In this document: piece by piece, positions 37,001 to 47,888 of the stretch
Numbering within the stretch: position 1 is the first letter of the stretch
Layout: each line of letters begins with the position of its first letter
NCBI RefSeq assembly: GCF_024713945.1
Contig: NC_134681.1
Coordinates: forward strand, 1,860,001 to 1,924,000
Origin: Dermatophagoides farinae
Taxonomy: Eukaryota; Arthropoda; Arachnida; Sarcoptiformes; Pyroglyphidae
DNA: 64,000 nt
Reading direction: 5' to 3'
Notes under the pieces: model-generated
Seen by the model: only the letters and a program-made list of their open reading frames with translations
Told to the model about the DNA's origin: nothing
Databases searched by the model: none
Made by a program: the position numbers and the translations under genes

Positions 37001-39956
37001 CTGTTTGTTTGATGATGATAAATTGAATTGAATGATGATGATGATGAAGATGATGGGCGCGACCTTTGTATATAAATTGTATGGCGCCATTTTTTTTTTT
37101 TTTTTTTTGATTATTAAATTTTCATTTTTTTTTTTCAATGACAGGTTAGGTCATGTTTTCGTTGTTGTTGTTGATGCTGTATTTTTAGATCCAAATCACC
37201 TGATGATGATGATGGAGATGATTCAAAATCCAATTTGTAAATCATAATCAAAAATCTGTTACCGCTGCACGCCTTGAACTTGTTTGCTTATTATTGTTGT
37301 TTTTTTTATGGGAAATTTCCCTTCAAAAAAAAACTCAGTTTTGTTTTGTTTTTATCGTTCTATAGTCATTTTTTTTCTTCTTCGTTGAATTTCGATACGA
37401 AATCGATTTTTTTTTATTTTGCTGAAAAAAATCAACGATTCTCATTGATATTCATTCCACAATTTTATTATTATTTCCATGTGAAAAGTTTTCCAATGAA
37501 AAAGAAAAAAAAATTCATCCATTAAACTGCATAACAGAAGCATCATTTGGCGCGTGATTTGAATTTTATTTTGTCTTTATTTTGTTTTCAAGTGTTTTTC
37601 TTATTTCCATTCAAATAAAAGGGTCATTTGATAATCTTTTAAAGGCAATCAATAACAACAACAACAACAACGACGACGACGACGACGACGAAAAAAAACT
37701 TTGAAATTTTCTTTCTTTCAATATTCACATCATTCATTGGCAATCAAGATCATTATCATTGAAATATTCACTTTTTATTCAGGTTTATTTTTTTCCATTT
37801 TGGCCAACCTGAACAATGATGATCATGATGATGATGATGATGATGATGAATTTTTGAAACACACGAAAAACTTGCTTTTTTTTGTATTCACTTGTTGAAT
37901 CCGATGAAAATGACCTCTCTGTCTCTACTTTCAGTGTAGTAGAATTTGAATTTGAGAAAAAAAGCAACAAAACAACAAAAACAGTGAAAAATTTCCCCTT
38001 TTTTTTGTGATACTTTTGTTATTTTTTTTTTTTTTTTTTTGTTGTTCACCATTCAATTTCGATTTTCATTGAATAGTTCTTTTCACTGAATTTTCATTGA
38101 ATGATGTTCTTTTTTTTTCTTGGTTTAGATTATGGAAAATCAGAATGATAATGATAATGATAATGATTATGATGATGGTGGTGGTGGTGGTGGCGGTGGT
38201 GGTGGCCGTGGTATTCATCATCATTTACCATGGTGGCCTTTTTATCTCACTGATCATCATCATCATCATTATTATCATCAATGTAATCGGGATTTTGCCA
38301 CGCAGGTTTTTTTTTCTTGATGATATTCATTGTGTCGATGATCATCATCATCATCATTATGGTGGCCACTCTTGTTTCGGGTTTTTTTCGTTTCTTTCTT
38401 TCTTTCTTTTTTTTTTGGCGGACAGTAGATGATTATAGCCAGGTTATATGTATAGTTAGATTAGATTTTCATTTTCTGGTAGGCTGCTTGCATGCTTCGC
38501 TGATATGGCTGGCTGTTGTTGCATCATTATCAATTGGATTCAATTAACTAAAGTTTTTAAACTTTACTTGTCGTTGTCGTCGTCGTCTTCGTCGTGCCGA
38601 CACGATCTCAAGATTATCTTTTTCTTCTTCATTTTTTTTTTCATTATAATCATTGTGTTATGCAGTGACCTTTGAACTTTTTGTTGTTGTTTTTTTTTTA
38701 TTTTAACCCACAAAAAAACAATCAAGAATTTTGATCTATTGTGAATTATTGTCATTTTGATTTTTTTTCTTGTTTTTTTTTGAATGAATTTTCAACTTTT
38801 TCCAACTACGACATTTTCATTCTTTATTTTTTCTTTCAATATCCATATCAATTATCGCTTGTTGATTCTGTTTCTGTTTTTTTTTTTTTTTGATTTTATT
38901 CAAAAATTGTACGAATAATTTGACAAGACAGCATAGACCTTGTCAATGAAACAAAAAAAACAACAAAAAAAAAATTTCTCGGCTGATTGAACGACCGCCA
39001 TGACTGTTCCGATATTCTTGTTTGAATGTTTTTTCTTGTTCACTTGTTTGTCTGTCTGTCTGTTTGTTTGTTTGTTTGTTTGTTTGTAGAAAAAAAACTT
39101 GTCTGGTAAAAGAAAATGAAGAAAAAAAAAATTTGGCCACCATTGTTGAATTTCGTGAATTTCGTTTCTTTTTATCATCATCATCTTTTCGGTGTATGGT
39201 AAATGTATTCGATGTCTACCTATTTTACTTGATTTCCAAACACACACACACGCAAGCTATGCTTTGCTTCTTCATGATTATCATCATGATGATGATGATG
39301 ATGAGCCGTCTTTGAAGTTTTTTTTCCAGTATGGTCAATTGTATGTGTGTGTGTGTGCGTATGTTGAGGGCCGAAACGGTCGATTGATTTTCGGTTCTCA
39401 TTTTTTTGCCCCTTTTTTTTATCCAAACATTTTAAGCTTCAATGAATTTTTTTTCTTTTCCTTGCCGGAATCTTACATATAGAAGAAATGGACAGTCAGT
39501 CAATTCATTCATTCATTCATTCATTCACTATGTTTATTTGTATGGTCCCATTGAATGAATTTAAAAAAAATGGTCGTTGATGGTGATGGTGGTCCATTTC
39601 ATAGCATCATCATCATCATCATCATCATCGTCGTCGTCGTTGAAGCAAAATAGTACCATCACCATTATCTAGTCTCCAATCATTATCATCATATGTTTCG
39701 GGCCTCTTTTTTTTCTCTCATTCTCATCACTAAAAATGATGGCAATATTTGACCGAGACTTTAGAAGTAACGCCCATACTCTTATTAATGTACCACACAC
39801 ACACACCAGCACTCATACACATCAATAAGAAGTTTGACCTTTGACATGTGGAATAGGCCCCGATTCTCTCTCTCTCTTTCTTAGTTTTCTTTGTTTATTA
39901 TTGATAATATGGCCAATTGAATGATGATAATGAGAGTCCGATCTCCATCGATCGAT

Positions 39957-39980
39957 CGAACGAACGAACGAACGAACGAA
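39957..39980. repeat. (CGAA)6 array, first copy
   Basis: Six perfect CGAA units follow CGAT repeats. A second array with exactly the same unit, phase and copy number lies at 40706-40729. Confidence 0.9.
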
Positions 39981-40705
39981 AAAAAACACCATGTGGTCTA
40001 CATACATGAGAAATGAATGTTGTTGTTTAGTTCCGAATGAAAAATGCAAAAAAATTGAAATTTTTTTGCACTTGTGAAAAAAAATGTCTAAAATTTTTCA
40101 ATTGATTTTTGCTTTATTGAAAAAGTAAAAAAAAAATTCAACAGAGAATATAAATCAATTTTTTTTCTCTCTTTCACGTAAATTGATTTTGATTAATTCC
40201 AAATACACACGCACTACTACCTAGATGATGATGAATGGTAACACTTGTTGTTGTTGTTGTTGTTGGTATCTGTTGCTAAAATTACGGTTCAATGAAGTAA
40301 AGAATGTCGATGTATGATGATGGTCAACATGCACAACAACAACAGCAGCAACAAGTTGACCAGCAAAAAAAAAAAAAAATATTTGAAAATGGCGAAAAAA
40401 AAAACACTGATCGATGATGACGATGATGTATGTTTCTAGAATCAAACTTTCAAACAAACAAACCCAACAGAAAAAAAAATACAACCATCTTTATCATCAT
40501 GATCAAACGATGTTCATGTTGATGTTAATTTTTCATTTTTTTTCCAAAATAAAAAAAAGTCCGAAAATCAAGCTCATGTCTTTCATGTTAATGAATTGGA
40601 TTCATTTTTCATCATCATCATCATCTTATCTTATCTGTTTGTTCAGGGATTTTTTTCTTTGCCTTTATTTTTGGTTCCTTTTTTTCAAAACCAAAAAAAA
40701 AAAAA

Positions 40706-40729
40706 CGAACGAACGAACGAACGAACGAA
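40706..40729. repeat. (CGAA)6 array, second copy
   Basis: Six perfect CGAA units follow an A13 tract. It matches the array at 39957-39980 in unit and copy number, but the flanks are unrelated. Confidence 0.9.
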
Positions 40730-42482
40730 AATCTATGAATGAATTAAAACAGCAAATTCTTGCCATTTGAATTTTTTTTTTGTTCTTTAAAATTTATTGA
40801 TTTGTTGAAAAATTTTGAATCACACAACACACACACACTCAAGAATCATTTTTTCTGGCCCATGATGATCATGATGATCATGATGATCAAGATGGTCAAG
40901 ATGATGTTGACGATGATGATCATAAATTATTTTTCTTTTTCATTTCATTTCATTTCATTTTGTTCACAATCGTTCATTGATCGCGTTGATTTTCGCGTTT
41001 TTTTTTCTTTTGAAAGATGAGCTACCCTATTTTGTTGTTGCTGCTGCTGATGCTACAATCATCTACCGCCACCACCACCACCACCACCTGGGCGAATAGG
41101 ATGATTCTAATTGATTTTTTTTTACTTTACTTTACTTTTTATTTTTTCTTCATTTTGGCCATCATTATTGATTTTTTTTTCAATTATTAACAACAAATAA
41201 AAAGCTTGTATGTATGTCCTTGAGAATATATATTTACGAATTAAATGAATGAATTTTGAACTTTGAACTTTTGGATTATTATTAATAATGATGATGATTA
41301 TGATTATGATGATTATAATCCAGTAAATAACTTGTGATTATAAAATTGATTATTATTACATTACATGATTCAGATGATGTGATTTTCGCGTTTTGTTTTT
41401 TATTAATAATTCAGGTTTCTTCATCATAATTATTATACACATCTTGTGTGGCCAGAAATTTTTTTTTTCATTTCTTTTTTCGAATAAATTCCTTTTTTCA
41501 ATATCAACAAAATGTTTTAACCATGTCATTTTTTTTGTCTTGTCTTGTCTTGTCTTGTTTTTTTAGATTTGAATTTTTTTTTGCAGAAAAAATCAAATGA
41601 ATTTTTCAAGAATTTCCAATCAACAGGATTTATGGTTGATTGATTGATTTTCGCATCAAATTGATTGATCAACAACAACAACAATACGGTGCTATATATA
41701 CAAAGTCATGGCCATACCACCATCGCCGCTATTTGATTTGGATGATTAAATTATAAATCTAGTGTACCACCCACCCACTCACACGTGTGATGGTCATGTT
41801 GTTCGTCATCATCATCATCATCATCGATCAATCAATTGTTTTGTCTCGCCCATTTTTTTCTATTTTTCATACCCCTATATAAATAATGATGATTGGATGT
41901 TTTCATTTCATTTTTTTTTTTAATTTATTCATCACGTGCCATTGATAAGTGAATTGAATGTTGTTTTTTTGTCTGGCTTTCAAAATAATAATAATCAACT
42001 GGCTGACTCATCATTATCAACTCATTGTTTGTGGGCCAATGGCCGCATCCATTTTCATTGTCATGTTTATCATCATTATAGTATTGTGTTGAACATTTTT
42101 TTTTTTGATTGATCGATTAATCGATCGATTACATTGCTATGACTGTTGGCCGGTTTCGTCATCTTATCATCATCTTATCATTCGTTTGTTCATTTCATTC
42201 ATCTTTTATTCTGCTGCTGATTTTGTTGTTGTTGTGATTTTTCTAAGTTTTTTCCGACAAAAATTACGTGTTTGTGTCCATTTTGTTTTTATCATTAATT
42301 ATCATCATCTAATACAAACATCATTCTAGCTGTGATTCATTTCTCTTTTTTTCGTGATTCTTTTTCATTTATTTATCATCAAGATGATGATGATAATGAT
42401 GAATTTTAAAGAATTTCATCATCAACATTATGACAGAATATGGAGATGAATAACAACATGATGTCAACATTAACAAAATGAT

Positions 42483-42802
42483 ATGCAAACAAAAAAAATG
42501 AAAAAAATGGCTATTGATAAATGTAATAGTAATCATCATCATCATCGTAGAACATTGGGTGATGATAATGATGATAATAATTTCTGGCCATGGACATTGA
42601 ATGGTCGACCACCGCCGCCACCACCACCACCAACAACAACAACAACACAATCATCATCAATGAAAACAAAAAGAACGTTAATATGTCAACCATCAAATCA
42701 TCAACAAATGTCATCAACATTATTATGGATATTTTTAATATTTATTCTATCATCATGTCAACATATATCAACATTTCAGAACATGACAAAACAACATTTG
42801 TC

Positions 42803-42833
<31 letters not shown>

Positions 42834-44381
42834 CCATTAATGAATATTGTGAATATAACCACCGTCTCGACAGCAAATTCATCAAAAATGACAAAAATTC
42901 TAGTCAAAAATCCAAATAATAATGATACTTTGATCGTATCATCACCATCATGTTCACATCATCTATATTCACGACATAAACATCTTCATTCTCATCATCA
43001 ACAACAAAAATCCATGATAAGACATGATAGTCATCATCATTATCATCATCATAGAAAATTATTTAATAAAAATCGTCGTGATACTGTTGGTTCATTATTT
43101 AATGAAAATATTCACAATAATCATCAATCATCAATTGATGATTTAACAATGAAAAAAAGTGCAAAAAAAACAACAGATTCTTTAATTTCAATGAATACAA
43201 ATTCTACGCTAAAATCATATACAACATCGAATAAAAGTATTAATTTTACACATGTTGAATTGGATCCAATTACTGGCAATATTTATGTTGGTGCATCCAA
43301 TTGGATTTTTCAATTAGATTCCAATACATTGAGAGTGGAACATGCTGTACGTACTGGTCCAATACGTGATAGTCCTAGCTGTCCACCATCCGATTGTTCC
43401 GGTGTTGATCCAAATCTTGTACAGATTACAAATAATGTGAATAAAATCTTATTAATCGAACCATATGCACGTATGTTGATTGTATGTGGTTCTGTTCATC
43501 AAGGTGCTTGTACTAGACATCGTTTAGAGGATATTTCACAACATGAAGATCTCATACCATTACCGGTTGCATCGAATGATGAAAATTCATCAACAATTGC
43601 ATTTGTTGGACCAGCAAGATATTTTGGTGTACAATTGACACCCATTCTATATGTGGCAGCAACTGATTCACGTATTGGACCATATCGTGATATGGTGCCA
43701 GCCATATCTGGTCGTTCATTAGAATCATCAAGATTATTCACTATAATTGATCGTGGTTTTGCTGATAGTGCACGTGTTGATATCAGTTCGAATATACGTG
43801 ATTATTTTCTTGTAAATTATGTTTATGGATTCTATGCAAATGATTATGTTTATTTTGCACAAATACAACGTCGTTCATATCTTCGTACATTAGAAGAAAT
43901 GGGCTATGTAACACGTTTATCACGTGTTTGTGTTAGTGATGCTGGTTTCCATACATATACCGAATTAACATTAGAATGTATTCATCATCAACAATATTCA
44001 TCATCGTCATCATCATCAACGACAAACAATGGACGATATCATCATCATCATCATCATCATCATCAGCATTCTTCAAAAATGAATAATTTAAATATTGAAC
44101 AATTTAATCTTTTACAAGATGCCATCCTAATAAAAGCCGGTTCTGATCTTTCTGATTCATTGAATATTGAACGTGGTTCATTAGTATTGATTGGTGTTTT
44201 TGCCAATAGCCATGATCATACTAATCGTCCTAATGGTGGTAAATCGGCATTATGTGTATATCCCATCGCCGATATTGAACAACGTTTTGCTGAAAATATT
44301 CATCTCTGTTATAATGGCAGTGTTTATTCACGTAATATGGATTATATTGCCGGCAGTGTTAATCAATGTCCAGAGCCTGGG
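42483..44381 (+). CDS. Plexin, first coding exon (signal peptide and partial Sema domain)
   Basis: Plexins are single-pass receptors for semaphorins that steer axon and cell migration through a cytoplasmic Rap-GAP domain. This exon encodes 633 residues. A hydrophobic segment (LLWIFLIFILS, about residues 80-90) is signal-peptide-like. Residues about 100-250 are Ser/Asn/His-rich. The Sema domain begins near residue 253 (INFTHVELDPITGNIYVGA). Plexin-type marks are the TGPIRDSPSC segment, CGSVHQGAC (C335/C343), VNYVYGF, RVCVSDAGFHTYTELTLEC (C483/C499), ALCVYP (C591) and C609/C629. An insert of Ser and His runs sits at 501-533. An in-frame TAA at 42471-42473 bounds the exon upstream. The ATG at 42483 is the longest start, but Met60 or Met76 (42708) would place the hydrophobic segment at the usual signal-peptide position. 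The exon ends at a phase-0 donor, with the last Sema blade missing. Class A versus B is not resolved. Confidence 0.9.
43983..44081 (+). repeat. Coding Ser/His triplet-repeat insert in Sema domain
   Basis: Codons 501-533 comprise TCA/TCG serine runs and eight consecutive CAT histidine codons (44040-44063) followed by CAG CAT. They lie just after conserved C499 and before the conserved stretch that resumes at about residue 535 (NIEQFNLLQDA). In other plexins these two conserved segments are joined by a short turn, so the repeat has expanded in a surface loop. Confidence 0.85.
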
Positions 44382-44387
44382 GTAAGT
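44376..44387 (+). other. Splice donor ending plexin exon 1
   Basis: The junction reads CCTGGG|GTAAGT with GT at 44382-44383 and the last exon codon GGG (Gly633) complete, so the intron is phase 0. Past this point the frame becomes Phe-rich repeat-like sequence (FFSRFCFFLHGFFF) and stops at 44469-44471, which supports splicing here. Confidence 0.9.
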
Positions 44388-44643
44388 AGTTTGGCCACAC
44401 ACAAGATTTTTTTTTCTCGTTTTTGTTTTTTTTTGCATGGATTTTTTTTTGTTTGTCTCCACTTTCTCTAGAAAAAATTGAAATGAATACATCAGACACA
44501 CACATTGAAGACATTTTTTTTCCATCATTGTCATCATCATCATTATTAATATTACTGCCTTGTAGGCATATTTGACATACACACACACACACACATACAC
44601 GTGTATCACTTGCAGCACGTGCATTAAACCCAATTTTCTCAAG

Positions 44644-44675
<32 letters not shown>

Positions 44676-46017
44676 CTGTTTCCAAGTGCGTTAATTATTT
44701 ATTTTTTTTCCATCATCATCATCATCAATAACAATAATGATCGATGGTGACATTGAGATATAGATGACAATTAATTCAAATCATCATCAGCAGCCGCAGC
44801 ATCGACAACAAAGGGCAAAGTTCAGTTTATTTTTTTTAATAATAATGAACTTTATTCGTTATTTGATTATTTGTGTGTGTGTGTGTGTGTGAGAACAGTG
44901 AGAAATAGTTTGCATTAATAACCATGGTAAATAAAATGAGAAAAGTTTTTTACTGTCCTGTTTTCGATCTAGACCATTTCAGATTATTATTATTGCCATC
45001 CATTCTATTCTATTCTGGATAGATAGATACTATTTCTCGAAACTATAAATCGAAAAAAAAACTAAACCTAAACTGAAAATAAACTTAAGTGGATACACAT
45101 CGTATGAATATGGTATAGTATAGCAGTTTTTATTATTATTATTATTATTTGAGTATTTGTGATCCATTCATTCATTCTATCCACACACACACATACTGTG
45201 AAACATTTTTTTTTTTTTTTGGATCAAGTCGTTCAGTCGATCGGTTCGTTTGGTCGATTTTTTTTTCTACATTCGTTTCGGTATAACATACACACACACA
45301 CACACAGACATTGGATCGTGTGTGTGTGTGTGTGTTTGTTTGCTTTTGTGACCAATAAGTGTGTGTGTGTGTGTGTGTGTGAATGAAGATTCAAAGATGA
45401 AGTAATGAATGGAATATGTATAATATAAAAAAAGCCTAAATTTCATCACCATCATATTTGGAATACGATAAAATACGATATCCATTCAGAATGGTTGTTG
45501 TTATTGTTATATATTCAAGTGTTGTTGTTGTTGTTGTGTGTTTGTGGAAGATTCCAAAAAGTTTTTTTTTTTGCTCCTTGTTCGCTTCAGAATATATGAA
45601 AATATTATATTACAAGAGATGATGATATCCAGTAATAATAATAATAATAATGAATGATAATATTTACCCTGCCATTATATAGTTTAATTGTTTTTGGGGG
45701 CCTTTTTTCATTGGTTTTTTGGTTTCTTTTCCCCTTTTTTTCGGAAATGTTGACGTTGATGCTGTATGTGAATGGCCCATAAATTTTCAAACATAAATGT
45801 CGAATATATTCATAATAATTATGAGTCATTCAGGTTTTTTTTCTTTTTTTTTTTTGCTTTTGTCATATGTGTTGTCCATTGATATTGATGATGACTCATG
45901 ATGGTTATTATTTTTTTCTGTACATTTGATAATTCTATAGTGGATAATCACAAAAAAATGGTGACCAATATGGAAAATGTGATTTAAATTGATCCGAGGT
46001 CAACACATTATTCATTC

Positions 46018-46018
<1 letters not shown>

Positions 46019-46054
<36 letters not shown>
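46019..46054. repeat. (TG)18 microsatellite
   Basis: This is the longest pure TG array in the window, 36 bp, directly followed by CAGGTATTAGG. The TG tract plus CAG looks superficially like a splice acceptor, but no coding sequence follows. Confidence 0.95.
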
Positions 46055-46057
<3 letters not shown>

Positions 46058-47857
46058 GTATTAGGTTAGATTTGGTGATTTTTCTTTGATCTCTCTATGG
46101 ATTTTCTTATCATACTGGTAGCTGCTACTTATAGAGTAAAATTCAAATTTTCATCTTTATGGAAATTTTCACTATATTCCCAATAGCGAATTGGAAAGAT
46201 AGATCTTGACATTTCACCAAACAACAACAACAACAACGAAAACATAAGAATAATCCATTTTGGGTGAAAGCATATCGAAATGGCCAACCATCCATCCATC
46301 CATCTGAAATTAGCATCTTGTCCTGTTTGTTGTCCACTATATATCCAGGAAAAAAAAAGCTAAATAGAAAGTGAAATACATCCATCTTTTTTTTAAAGCT
46401 TTCAAAAAGCTTACTGTTTTTTTTTGTTTGTTTGTTTGTTTGGAAATGTTCTCGATGCATTTCAATTCCATTTGTATTTGAAAATGTCATGCATAGTGTT
46501 TCTCATTGATGATTCAACATCATTTATTATTTGGTTTCGCTTCTCCTTTTTTTTCTTCTCTTCTTGAAGAATTTGCAAGAGAGAAAAAAAAATTCAAAAA
46601 ATTCCTATTCTTAATTCATCATTGTCCATCATCGTGTTTGTGTGTGTGTAAAGAATTGTCGCATGAATGTTTTTGTTGTTGTTTTTGTTTTTGTTTTTTT
46701 TCCACGTCCATTTTACATTGTTATTGCGTGATTACTGTGATTGATCACACAATACAAGACAAAACATTAAATTCATGAATAGAAAAATCCTATCCATTCA
46801 CATTCATTCATTTTTGGATTGAATGAAAATTTGGAATAATGGAATTTGGATATATTTTTCTAGCGAAATTTGAATCATATTTGTTTTTTCATTTCGTTTC
46901 TGTTCCGTTAATCTATCATTGTTTTTCGATTTGATTTTCATTCTCATTCGATTCATCATTCGCCATTCTGGATCTAGAATTTGGTCAAGCAATTTCTTTT
47001 TGTTTGTTTGTTGTGAAAATGGCAAATTCCAGAATATTCTCTCTATATTCTCAAAGACAAGCTGCTTTTTCTGCATTCATAAATAAAGTAAAAGGCCAAT
47101 CCAATAATAATAATAACAGAAACATGTGCATGGATTTTATTCGGAATAAATTTCCATTCCTTTTTTCATCATCATCGAGTAAACAGTCTTTTTTCACACA
47201 GAATTTGCATTTCAAACCATTGAAGATGCAAAAAAGAAAATGAATTTTATTTCCATCTACAATTTTGATATTCAATTCGTTTTTTTTTCTTTCAACACTG
47301 TTGTTGTTGTTGTTGTTTGGTGGTGGAAAAAATTTTTTTCCCGTCTCGTATTCCCAAAGTTTCAAGAGTGAAACATTTGAAAAAAAATCCATCCAGAATG
47401 ATGAAATTTTTTTTCCTTCCTGTTTGTTGCTTGTTTGTTTTTTTTTTAATTTGTGAAAAAAAAGTCACAGAGTTGGATATCATTTCATATGCTTCTTCTT
47501 CTTGCTACTTTTTTTTCTCTCTCTCTCTCACATCATTATCACATCTTCATGTGATCATAATCATCATTATTACGATTTTGAAAAGAATCCTCTTTCTCTC
47601 TTGAGAATGACTGAGATGTAGAAAAATGATTCTTCAAGTAATGATCAAGATCATCATCATCATCATTTGCAGTCCAAAATCCTTTTTTTTTGTCTTGTTT
47701 CCGGATATCAAGTCAATCGGGAAATCATCCAATGTTGTTGTTTTTGTTTAGAGTTTGTCTATAATTTACATATTATATATGCCAATTATTTGCCAAATAA
47801 ATAAATCAAGAATCTCAAGAATCTCACTTGAATCCATGGTTGAGAAAAAAAATGTCA

Positions 47858-47860
<3 letters not shown>

Positions 47861-47886
<26 letters not shown>
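47861..47886. repeat. T26 homopolymer
   Basis: This is an uninterrupted run of 26 T inside the plexin intron, with no associated element. Confidence 0.9.

Positions 47887-47888
<2 letters not shown>

Larger units (their letters stand above)
37001..42470. other. Intergenic region upstream of plexin exon 1
   Basis: It presumably contains the plexin promoter and any 5'-UTR exons, none of which I can place. It holds (ACG)n near 37669-37690, a GGT array at 38177-38205, a TGTC-TTTG compound array near 39045-39087, an ATC-GTC compound array near 39604-39640, two (CGAA)6 arrays at 39957-39980 and 40706-40729, (CAC)n near 41071-41088, and a 16-bp palindrome GATCGATTAATCGATC at 42111-42126, about 360 bp before the plexin start. 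Confidence 0.7.

Noticed and set aside
43499-43741. 80-residue minus-strand frame without repeats
   Set aside because: It is the antisense shadow of the plexin Sema coding sequence.
47004-47243. 79-residue plus-strand frame of mixed composition
   Set aside because: It looks less repetitive than its neighbours but includes Asn and Ser repeat runs, lacks splice signals in phase with plexin, and matches nothing I know.
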